6,157 nt of DNA, taken from the NCBI GenBank assembly GCA_034408745.1, contig JAWXCM010000310.1, positions 1-6,157 of the forward strand, written 5' to 3'. Position 1 is the first letter of the stretch. Every line of letters starts with the position of its first letter. The position numbers and the translations under genes are program-made. This stretch comes from JAWXCM01 sp034408745 (GTDB taxonomy: Bacteria; Acidobacteriota; Terriglobia; Bryobacterales; Bryobacteraceae). Positions 1 through 6,157 of this stretch are shown here, piece by piece. The notes beneath the pieces are model-generated. The model made no database searches. It saw nothing but the letters and a program-made list of their open reading frames with translations, and was not told the origin of the DNA.

Positions 1-128
1 CTCGCCAGTTGCGGGATGCCGCCAAGGCGATCGACATAGAATTGCTGGACCATGTCATCATCGGGCGGGCCGGTGCCGATCCCACCGGGCTTGGTTACTT
101 CAGTTTCAGGTCCGCCGGCGTGCTGTAA
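1..128 (+). CDS. radC: RadC family (JAB/MPN domain) protein, C-terminal fragment
   Basis: Only the last 41 residues are in the window, read in the frame starting at base 3 and ending at the TAA at 126-128. They show the typical end of RadC proteins: a helix beginning RQLRDAAKAIDIELLDH, the conserved LDH followed by the strand VIIG, and the terminal SFRSAGVL, which matches the family's usual 'SFREAGLL' ending. The metal-binding HxH...D (JAMM) motif of this family lies upstream of the visible part, so activity cannot be judged. RadC-like proteins were historically called DNA repair proteins, but their biochemical role is unclear. They are frequent in genomic islands and beside defence genes. 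The gene runs in the same direction as the downstream operon but is separated from it by about 260 bases, so it is probably a separate transcription unit. Confidence 0.85.
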   Translation, partial: RQLRDAAKAIDIELLDHVIIGRAGADPTGLGYFSFRSAGVL

Positions 129-388
129 GAGGCACGTTTAGCATCGCCGACGGCTTCGGGCAATTTGCTTGAGCAGGCATTTGAAACAATGATGCTGACG
201 ACTTCGGACGAAAAACGTAGGGGTAGGGCCACATCCTGATCGCGATTCCGTCCTTCGCATTCACGTCACAATGAATTACGTCTGTCCCGTGGCCCCAAGA
301 ACCAGCCCGAAGGTTATTTTCCCTCATGAACCGGGCCGGGAAACGCTGCTTAAGACCTTCTGCGGGCTCGGATTCGTTGTCTAATCCC
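129..388. other. Intergenic gap upstream of the defence operon
   Basis: This stretch separates the radC-like stop codon from the preferred start of the GHKL ATPase gene, so it should carry the operon's promoter. No convincing -35/-10 pair, hairpin followed by a T-run, tRNA or direct repeat was found by eye. It looks less GC-rich than the operon. One + frame is open from 199 to a TAA at 382-384, with an ATG at 271 giving a 37-residue peptide that ends 4 bases before the ATG at 389. It has no recognisable family and no clear ribosome-binding site, so I do not call it a gene. An in-frame ATG at 326 could extend the ATPase by 21 residues into this region. Confidence 0.5.
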
Positions 389-1882
389 ATGCAAACGATC
401 GATCTCAAGCCTCGACCAAGCATGCTGATGGAGTCCTTGCGGAGCATGGGCTACAAATTGGAGACGGCGCTCGCGGACGTCATCGATAACAGCATCTCGG
501 CGGACGCCCGGAACATCTCGGTGAGATTTCTGTGGGCGAATGGTGAGCCATGGATCGCAATCCTGGACGACGGGCATGGCATGACCCAGCCAGAGCTGAT
601 CGAAGCAATGAGGTTTGGCAGCACTTCGCCCCTTGCGCATCGCCGGAGCGAGGATTTGGGCCGGTTCGGATTGGGCATGAAGACGGCATCCATTTCGCAA
701 TGCCGCCTGCTTACAGTCATCTCCCGGGCTGGCTGCGAGCTTTCTGCATGTTCGTGGGATCTGGATCATCTGGCCAGACAGGCTTCACACGACTGGGAGA
801 TCCTGGTGCATACCAAGGAAACGCTGCTGGCCTCACCGGTCATTGCGCCGCTCCTGGGCACCCTGGAGAAGTGGGGCACCGGCACCATCGTATGCTGGCA
901 GCAGATCGACGGCGTGTTTCCCGAACAAGCTGCCGGACGCTCAGAGGGACGATTCTCAGACCTGATGGACCACGCACGCGCACACCTGGAACAGGTGTTC
1001 CACCGCTTTCTGTCGCCAGACCCGGGACGTCAGGCGATACGCATGGACTTCAACGGAAACAGCCTCAAGGCGTTTGATCCCTTCGGTCCGAGACACCCCG
1101 CGCGGCAGGAGCTGCCTCTGGAGGCCATCCAAATCAATGGGGAAAACGTGCTGGTGCAGCCTTTCGTCCTGCCGCACCACAGCAAGATCCCGCGAAGTGA
1201 ATACGAGGCCTTTGGCGGCGAGGAAGGCTACCTGCAAAGCCAGGGATTCTACCTTTACCGAAATCGCAGACTGATCGTGAAGGGCACCTGGTTCAGGCTG
1301 ATCCGCAAGGAGGTTCTCAACAAACTCATCAGGGTCCGAGTGGACATTCCCAATAGTCTGGATGCGCTCTGGCGCATCGACGTGAAGAAGGCCGAGGCGG
1401 ACCCGCCGGAAACCGTGCTGAGGGAGCTGCGCAAGCTGGTTCAGCGAATCGCCGGGACCGGCCAGCGGGTCTATACCCGGCGAGCGACTCGGCTCCAGGA
1501 GGGGCCACTGATATCGGTCTGGAAACGCGAAGTCATCGAGGGAAAGATTCGGTATTCCCTCAATGAGGATCATCCCCTGCTCAATGAGCTGCTCAGTGAC
1601 GAGGACGGCTCCCGAGCGGCGCGCGCGCGGGCCTGCCTCCGACTTGTCAGCAACGCGTTCCCCTCTGATGTCTATTTCTCCGATGCCGCGAGTGATTCCG
1701 TTGAATTCGGCCCACCGGCCGACGACCCGCTTCACTTGGAGGTGGTGGCCCGCCTCATTGAGGCACTGAAAAAGTGCGGCTTGGAGGGCGATGATCTTCG
1801 TCAGAAGCTGTTGCGAACGGAATTCCCCGCCGTGTCACCTGAATCACTTGAGAAGCTGCTCGCCTCCGCCCCCCATGCCTGA
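389..1882 (+). CDS. MORC/MutL-like GHKL ATPase of a defence operon
   Basis: The protein has 497 residues from the ATG at 389. It carries a complete GHKL (gyrase, Hsp90, histidine kinase, MutL) ATPase fold. The N box is ETALADVIDNSISA (residues 25-38), with Mg-binding Asn34. The G1 box is DDGHGM (60-65), the glycine-rich ATP lid is GRFGLGMKTAS (91-101), and a GTGT turn lies at 163-166. A second domain of S5 type follows, with the segment FYLYRNRRLI (287-296) and WRIDVKK (328-334); one of these lysines probably contacts the ATP gamma-phosphate, as in gyrase and MutL (inference). The C-terminal 130 or so residues have no motif I recognise. The ATG at 389 was chosen because the conserved segment 'RPSMLMESLRSMGY' begins just after it. 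The in-frame ATG at 326 has a weak AAGG 12 bases upstream and would add 21 residues that do not resemble the family. By analogy with MORC and MutL, the protein is expected to dimerise on ATP binding and clamp DNA. Its stop overlaps the Z1 gene. Confidence 0.88.
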   Translation: MQTIDLKPRPSMLMESLRSMGYKLETALADVIDNSISADARNISVRFLWANGEPWIAILDDGHGMTQPELIEAMRFGSTSPLAHRRSEDLGRFGLGMKTASISQCRLLTVISRAGCELSACSWDLDHLARQASHDWEILVHTKETLLASPVIAPLLGTLEKWGTGTIVCWQQIDGVFPEQAAGRSEGRFSDLMDHARAHLEQVFHRFLSPDPGRQAIRMDFNGNSLKAFDPFGPRHPARQELPLEAIQINGENVLVQPFVLPHHSKIPRSEYEAFGGEEGYLQSQGFYLYRNRRLIVKGTWFRLIRKEVLNKLIRVRVDIPNSLDALWRIDVKKAEADPPETVLRELRKLVQRIAGTGQRVYTRRATRLQEGPLISVWKREVIEGKIRYSLNEDHPLLNELLSDEDGSRAARARACLRLVSNAFPSDVYFSDAASDSVEFGPPADDPLHLEVVARLIEALKKCGLEGDDLRQKLLRTEFPAVSPESLEKLLASAPHA

Positions 1883-4547
1883 CCTCGAAAAGCTGATCTA
1901 CCATGTCTCGGATGCTCTCGAAAAACGGGAGGAGCCGCCGGCGGAGCCGGAACTCCTGAACCTGATCCAGGCACATGCCGGCGTGCTGGCCCTCACGGAG
2001 GGCGAACCCTACACCCCTGCGCAGATTGACGAGGCGATGCGCCGCCTCCAAACCCAGTTCATTACACGGATGGGGTTGGGCACCTTGTTCGAGGCCGAGG
2101 ACTACCGCCCCTGGCTCGCCGGTGCGCAGGGCGACATAGACCCGTATTACTGGACCCGCTATCGGAGCCATCTCAGGCGCGAGGGATTGTCAAAGCAGGT
2201 GGTGGGAACGCTCGACGCAGTGACGGACGAGATTCTGGACCACCTCGAAAATCCAAAAAAGGAGGGCCGGTGGGCTCGCAAGGGACTCGTGGTGGGGCAT
2301 GTTCAGTCCGGCAAGACCGCCAACTACACCGGCCTGGTAGCCAAGGCGGCGGATGCAGGATACAAGGTCATCATTGTGCTCGCCGGCATGCTGAACTCGT
2401 TGCGCAACCAGACCCAGGAGCGGATCGACGCCGATTTCATGGGCTGGTGCACCATCAGGAACCGCCCTATCGGAGCCGCACGCTTCGGTGCGGAGCGAAG
2501 GCCGGTTTGCTTCACGACGGCGCGGGAGGACTTCAAGAAGCACACGGCCACCTCAATCGCAATGCAGCTCGGAGCGCTGCGGGAACCGGTGCTGCTGGTG
2601 CTGAAGAAGAACCCCTCCACCCTTGAAAACCTGCATGAATGGCTCTCAGGCAACAACCGGCACAACCTGAAGGACTTTCCGATGCTGCTCATCGACGATG
2701 AAGCGGACCATGCGTCGATCAATACCAACAAGCCGGAGGCGGATCCCACCACCATAAACCGCTGGATTCGGGATGTGCTCGCCCTGTTTCCGAGGTGTTC
2801 CTTCGTCGGCTATACGGCCACTCCGTTCGCCAACATCTTCATTGATCCGGAGACCGAGGACGAAATGACCAGCGGCGAGCTTTACCGGGACCTTTTCCCG
2901 AGGGACTTCATCTACAGCCTCGACCCGCCGACCAACTATGTGGGCGCTTCCGCCCTGTTTCTTGATGAAGGCAACCTGGATTGCATCCGCGAGATCGACG
3001 ACCACGAGGACCTCCTGCCCACCGGACACAAGATCACTTTCATCCCCCAAGCATTGCCGGATTCCCTGACGAAGGCGATAGGCGCATTCATCATCGGGAA
3101 GGCGATCCGTCTCCTGCGGAAACAGGCCGGACAGCATCACTCGATGATGATCAATGTCAGCCGTTTCACCGGCGTGCAGAATTACCTGAAGGATCTTGTG
3201 CTGGAGGAAGTGAAGCGTTCGCGTCAGGCCATCGGCAATTATGCGGGACTGGCTTCAGAGGCTGCGCTGCAGAATTCCGTGCTCCGCATTCTGCACGACA
3301 CCTGGGCCGAGGAATATCACGACGCAGGCTTCGGCTGGCCGGAAGTGCAGTCGCGCCTGAAGGAGGCGATTGACCCTGTCGAGGTGATAAGCGTCAACAC
3401 CAGGGGCTCGGGCATACTCGACTACAGCAAGGAGAACTATCCCAATGGCAGAACCATCATAGCGGTCGGCGGGCTCAGTCTGTCACGGGGGCTCACGCTG
3501 CACGGTCTGATGTCCAGCTACTTCCTGCGGAACTCCATCATGTATGACACGCTGATGCAGATGGGACGGTGGTTCGGCTACCGCGATGGGTATGCGGATC
3601 TCTGCCGCATCCACATGACCCCGCAGGCGGCCTCCTGGTATGCGCACATCGCCGAGGCGATTGAGGAGCTGCGCGCGGACTTCAAGGACATGAAGGCGGC
3701 CCGCATGACCCCGCTGGAATTCGGTCTGCGCGTGCGCAGCCATCCCACCGCCCTCATCGTGACCGCGCGAAACAAGATGCGCGCCAGCCGCGAGATCCCG
3801 GTGAGCATCGCGCTTGAGGGACGGCTCGCCGAGACGAGTGTCCTTCTCGGTCATCCGGACGCCCTGACCGAGAATAAGCGCGTGTTGGAGTCACTGGTCC
3901 GGGCGGCCTCCGCGGAGAAGAGCCCGGAGCCCCATGTGCTGGGCTGGCTCTGGAAATCGGTGTCGAGCGTCCTGGCCAAGGCCGTGGTGACCGGCTTCCA
4001 GAACCATCCCGAATGCATCCTCACCTACCGCGAGCCGTTGCTGGAATACATCGAGTGGCTGGAGGGCAATGGCCAGAGAACGTTCGACGTGCTGCTGCGC
4101 TCCGCAGGCGAAGGCAATTTCATGGTAGGGAGCCTGCAGATCGATCCCATCATACGGACAGTGTCAAACGCCACGCCCGCCCGCATCGAATTCTCCAAGC
4201 GGCGTGTGGCTTCCCGCGGGGACGAGCGAGCGGGACTATCGAAGGATGAAATTGCGGCAATCAAGCAGGCCTACACTGCCGCCAATCCAGACAAGGATGT
4301 TCCCGACAAGGAATATCGGAAGTTCCGGCAGTCGGCGGGCAGGCCGCCGCTGCTCATGGTCATGTTTGCGGGCATTCGCCCGAAGGATGACCAGCCCGTG
4401 ACCGCCGTAGTGCCCGCCTACGGCATCGGATTTCCCGGCGACCCCGGATCGCAGCGACGCGCGAAAAAGCTGGTGCAATATCGCGTGAATACGGTTTGGT
4501 GGCAGAAGAATGTCCTTACCCCGGAGGATGAGGAGGACCCCGAATGA
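1875..4547 (+). CDS. Z1 domain-containing SF2-type ATPase/helicase
   Basis: The product is an intact protein of 890 residues. The N-terminal 130 or so residues are a helical leader. The first RecA-like half has a Walker A motif GHVQSGKT (141-148), a Walker B/DEAD motif LLIDDEADHAS (271-281) and a TATPFAN segment (314-320), equivalent to SF2 motif III. The Z1 domain, roughly residues 380-620, contains GGLSLSRGLTLHG (532-544) and QMGRWFGYR (562-570). The latter is equivalent to SF2 motif VI, with Arg565 and Arg570 as candidate arginine fingers. The C-terminal 270 residues are unassigned. Z1 proteins are sometimes annotated as endonucleases, but I see no nuclease motif; an ATP-driven DNA motor is more plausible (inference). 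The ATG at 1875 overlaps the upstream gene by 8 bases (ATGCCTGA) and lacks a nearby ribosome-binding site, which suggests translational coupling. The frame stays open upstream to an ATG at 1791, but that extension is Cys/Pro-rich and lies wholly inside the ATPase gene, so it was rejected. Confidence 0.9.
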   Translation: MPDLEKLIYHVSDALEKREEPPAEPELLNLIQAHAGVLALTEGEPYTPAQIDEAMRRLQTQFITRMGLGTLFEAEDYRPWLAGAQGDIDPYYWTRYRSHLRREGLSKQVVGTLDAVTDEILDHLENPKKEGRWARKGLVVGHVQSGKTANYTGLVAKAADAGYKVIIVLAGMLNSLRNQTQERIDADFMGWCTIRNRPIGAARFGAERRPVCFTTAREDFKKHTATSIAMQLGALREPVLLVLKKNPSTLENLHEWLSGNNRHNLKDFPMLLIDDEADHASINTNKPEADPTTINRWIRDVLALFPRCSFVGYTATPFANIFIDPETEDEMTSGELYRDLFPRDFIYSLDPPTNYVGASALFLDEGNLDCIREIDDHEDLLPTGHKITFIPQALPDSLTKAIGAFIIGKAIRLLRKQAGQHHSMMINVSRFTGVQNYLKDLVLEEVKRSRQAIGNYAGLASEAALQNSVLRILHDTWAEEYHDAGFGWPEVQSRLKEAIDPVEVISVNTRGSGILDYSKENYPNGRTIIAVGGLSLSRGLTLHGLMSSYFLRNSIMYDTLMQMGRWFGYRDGYADLCRIHMTPQAASWYAHIAEAIEELRADFKDMKAARMTPLEFGLRVRSHPTALIVTARNKMRASREIPVSIALEGRLAETSVLLGHPDALTENKRVLESLVRAASAEKSPEPHVLGWLWKSVSSVLAKAVVTGFQNHPECILTYREPLLEYIEWLEGNGQRTFDVLLRSAGEGNFMVGSLQIDPIIRTVSNATPARIEFSKRRVASRGDERAGLSKDEIAAIKQAYTAANPDKDVPDKEYRKFRQSAGRPPLLMVMFAGIRPKDDQPVTAVVPAYGIGFPGDPGSQRRAKKLVQYRVNTVWWQKNVLTPEDEEDPE
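4531..4536 (+). promoter_or_regulatory. Strong Shine-Dalgarno site for the PD-(D/E)XK gene
   Basis: A perfect AGGAGG lies 7 bases before the ATG at 4544, inside the last codons of the Z1 gene, where it helps encode an acidic Glu/Asp tail. It supports 4544 as the true start. It also suggests that this nuclease subunit can recruit ribosomes on its own, unlike the neighbouring genes, whose starts have only weak sites or none. Confidence 0.8.
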
Positions 4548-5503
4548 GCAACCCATGGTCAGGCATTGAGAAGCCCGCTTCAGAATTCAACGTGCGGCTG
4601 GTGGCGGAACACCACCCCCTCCGCCTTTACTGGGGCGTCGATTCGCGCGGACGCTACCTCTTTGTCGTGGACGTCCTTGAACCGGCGATGCCGGTCCGGG
4701 TCATTCTGCCGGACTTGGAGGGGATCAGGATCGCAACCGCCGTGCAGGGAGGACGGGGCAAGATCGTCCTTCTCCTGAACGAGACCCCGAACTGGGAGCT
4801 GTTCCACGCGCTCTGCAATGATCTCGTCCGGGCGAGTGCCGGCGCCAATGACGAGATCGCCGCCGTGGCGGTGGTGGTCAGACGCCTCCAGCGCTGGCAG
4901 GATTTTCTCCGGCGGGCACGAAGCCCGATCCTGCCGCTGGAGGAAATCAAGGGCCTGCTCGGTGAACTTCTTTTTCTCCTGAATCCGGTCGCGACGCGCT
5001 TCGGCTGGGATGCCGCCATTGGATTCTGGAAGGGACCGGAGGATGCGCCGCAGGATTTCGCCATCCACGACACCGCCGTGGAAGTGAAGTGCCAGTCCGG
5101 CTCGTCCAAGCCTTCGGTTCGGATCACCTCGGTCGATCAGCTCAATCCGCAGCTGCCCCATGGCTTCCTTGTCGTGCAGACCCTGGCCACCGCCGAGACG
5201 GACGCGGAGGGAGCCTTCACCCTCAACAGCCTGACCGACCGGATCCGCACTGGTCTCGGGGATGCCTCGCCGGCCGCGCGCGAGCGCTTCGAGGGGCTGC
5301 TTTTTTCGGCGGGCTACATTCACCACGAATACTATGATGGGCTCGTGTTCCAGCGCGTTGCGACAAGCTGCTACCGCATCGTCGAGGGGTTCCCCCGGTT
5401 GCGCCCCGGAGACATCCCGCCGGGAATCCAGCGGGTCACCTATCAGCTTGAACTGGAGGCATGCGCCCCGTTCGCCGCGCCGCTGGAATTCGGACCGCCA
5501 TGA
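4544..5503 (+). CDS. PD-(D/E)XK nuclease family protein (DUF4420-like)
   Basis: The protein has 319 residues, about the usual length of DUF4420 proteins. An N-terminal beta-rich part (about 1-125) is followed by a restriction-endonuclease-like core. That core has a helix GLLGELLFLL with Glu141, then Asp171 in APQDFAIHD, then the strand AVEVKC carrying Glu180 and Lys182. Together these form the expected E...D-x8-E-x-K catalytic signature of the PD-(D/E)XK superfamily, so the active site looks intact. Next come SVRITSVDQLN (191-201) and a strand HGFLVVQTLA (206-215), fitting the rest of the fold. It is the best candidate for the DNA-cutting subunit of the operon. The start overlaps the Z1 stop as ATGA and has a strong AGGAGG 7 bases upstream. 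The stop overlaps the AIPR start in the same way. The family and motif assignments are confident; the cleavage specificity is unknown. Confidence 0.85.
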   Translation: MSNPWSGIEKPASEFNVRLVAEHHPLRLYWGVDSRGRYLFVVDVLEPAMPVRVILPDLEGIRIATAVQGGRGKIVLLLNETPNWELFHALCNDLVRASAGANDEIAAVAVVVRRLQRWQDFLRRARSPILPLEEIKGLLGELLFLLNPVATRFGWDAAIGFWKGPEDAPQDFAIHDTAVEVKCQSGSSKPSVRITSVDQLNPQLPHGFLVVQTLATAETDAEGAFTLNSLTDRIRTGLGDASPAARERFEGLLFSAGYIHHEYYDGLVFQRVATSCYRIVEGFPRLRPGDIPPGIQRVTYQLELEACAPFAAPLEFGPP

Positions 5504-6157
5504 CCATCGAGGAATTTCACGCCAACCTGCGTCAGGACCTGCTCGCCCGCTCCGGGGCCGATGAAAACTACACGCGGAGCACCTTCATTGCGCACATGTG
5601 CTCGCTGCTTGAGGACCAGGGCGTGGTTTCCAGCTTTGCGCAGACGGACTACAAGTTCAGCTCAAAGGGGCACGCGGTGGATGCCTGGTCGCTGGAGGAG
5701 GAATTCTCGACGCTCTACCTTTTCGTCGCGGACCACCGCGATTCGGCGGAGGTCGAGAACCTCACTAACACCGAGATCGCAGCGTCCTTTGCGCGGCTGA
5801 CCCGCTTCTTCGAAGCCAGCCGGTCGGAGGGTTTCGCCGCAGCCCTCGATGAGTCGATGCCGGTGACCGAGCTTTCCTGGCTGATAGCCAAGCGGACCGC
5901 CAAAATCGAGAAGCTGGCGCTCGTGCTCCTGTCCAACGCACGGGTTAGCGCGCGGGTTGCGGCATTGCCAAAGGCCAGGGTCGGCGGCCTGCCAACCACC
6001 TATGAGGTCTGGGATCTGGGTCGGCTATTCCGACTGGAATCCTCCGGGCGCGAACGCGAGGAGATCGAAGTGGACTTCACTGCGGCCGATCACAATGGCA
6101 TCGGCTGCCTGCCCGCCTTCTCCAGCGGCGGGGCAATCCAGTCCTATCTGCTCGTGA
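5500..6157 (+). CDS. AIPR-family (abortive infection/phage resistance) protein, 5' part
   Basis: The reading frame opens at the ATG at 5500, overlaps the nuclease stop codon as ATGA, and runs without a stop to the window end, giving 219 complete codons of a protein normally two to three times longer. The sequence follows the N-terminal pattern of AIPR proteins. It has an early helical segment (MTIEEFHANLRQDLLARSGA), then TFIAHMCSLLEDQGVV (28-43). Next is a short hairpin with HAVDAW (58-63) leading into STLYLFVADH (70-79), and a helical middle with ELSWLIAKR. The visible part ends at a strand, AIQSYLLV, which in the family is followed by the core AIPR region with its 'NVR' motif, outside this window. 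The molecular function of AIPR proteins is not firmly established; the family name comes from links to phage resistance. There is no strong ribosome-binding site, so coupling to the nuclease gene is likely. Confidence 0.82.
   Translation, partial: MTIEEFHANLRQDLLARSGADENYTRSTFIAHMCSLLEDQGVVSSFAQTDYKFSSKGHAVDAWSLEEEFSTLYLFVADHRDSAEVENLTNTEIAASFARLTRFFEASRSEGFAAALDESMPVTELSWLIAKRTAKIEKLALVLLSNARVSARVAALPKARVGGLPTTYEVWDLGRLFRLESSGREREEIEVDFTAADHNGIGCLPAFSSGGAIQSYLLV

Noticed and set aside
165..193. Possible sigma-70 promoter, TTGCTT - 17 bases - AATGAT
   Set aside because: It matches only 3 of 6 and 4 of 6 consensus bases, which is easily reached by chance in a gap of this length; the spacing alone is not enough.
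154..312. Inverted 8-base pair CTTCGGGC (154-161) and GCCCGAAG (305-312) in the gap
   Set aside because: The arms are short, 143 bases apart, and not adjacent to any mobile gene, so chance is the simplest explanation.
129..388. Search for a CRISPR array, tRNA, insertion-sequence end or terminator in the gap
   Set aside because: No repeated units, cloverleaf-like arms, target-site duplications or hairpin plus T-run could be seen.
106..447. Open frame on the - strand across the gap between radC and the operon
   Set aside because: It overlaps both the radC end and the conserved N-box region of the ATPase gene, and its translation resembles no protein family I know, including Vsr.
956..1735. 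Long open frame on the - strand (259 codons) antisense to the GHKL ATPase gene
   Set aside because: It lies wholly opposite a gene with clear GHKL motifs, resembles no known family, and long antisense open frames are expected in GC-rich coding sequence.
4580..5326. Long open frame on the - strand (248 codons) antisense to the PD-(D/E)XK gene
   Set aside because: Its composition is rich in Arg, Gly and His as expected of a shadow frame, it has no recognisable motif, and the + strand gene has an intact catalytic signature and a strong ribosome-binding site.

Overview
The window holds the last codons of a radC-type gene and, after a gap of about 260 bases, a tight four-gene operon on the + strand. 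The gene order is: a MORC/MutL-like GHKL ATPase (389-1882), a superfamily 2-type ATPase with a Z1 domain (1875-4547), a PD-(D/E)XK nuclease of the DUF4420 family (4544-5503), and an AIPR-family protein cut off by the window end (from 5500). Each gene overlaps the next by 8, 4 and 4 bases, so the four proteins are almost certainly made from one message as a functional unit. All identifications were made by eye from motifs; no database search was possible.

This set of families matches a predicted DNA-targeting defence cassette. Comparative genomics by Iyer, Abhiman and Aravind (2008, on MutL homologs in restriction-modification systems and the origin of eukaryotic MORC ATPases) described linked MORC, Z1, nuclease and AIPR-type genes, commonly with a Dcm-like cytosine methyltransferase and a Vsr-like nuclease. 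The inferred division of labour is as follows. The GHKL ATPase acts as an ATP-driven clamp or loop-trapping subunit, the Z1 protein as a DNA translocase or helicase-like motor, and the PD-(D/E)XK protein as the cutting subunit. The AIPR protein is an accessory or abortive-infection component. No methyltransferase or Vsr gene is visible here. The gene directly upstream is radC-like instead, so any modification gene must lie beyond the window or be absent.

Region by region: 1-128 is the C-terminus of a RadC/JAB-domain protein, a family common in genomic islands. 129-388 is a non-coding or weakly coding gap that should contain the operon promoter, although no convincing promoter or terminator can be read in it. 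389-6157 is continuous coding sequence.

The host is a bacterium with a GC-rich genome. The operon looks visibly richer in GC than the gap before it. A perfect AGGAGG ribosome-binding site precedes the third gene, while the other starts lack a clear one. The RadC tail and the operon do not let me name the phylum with confidence.
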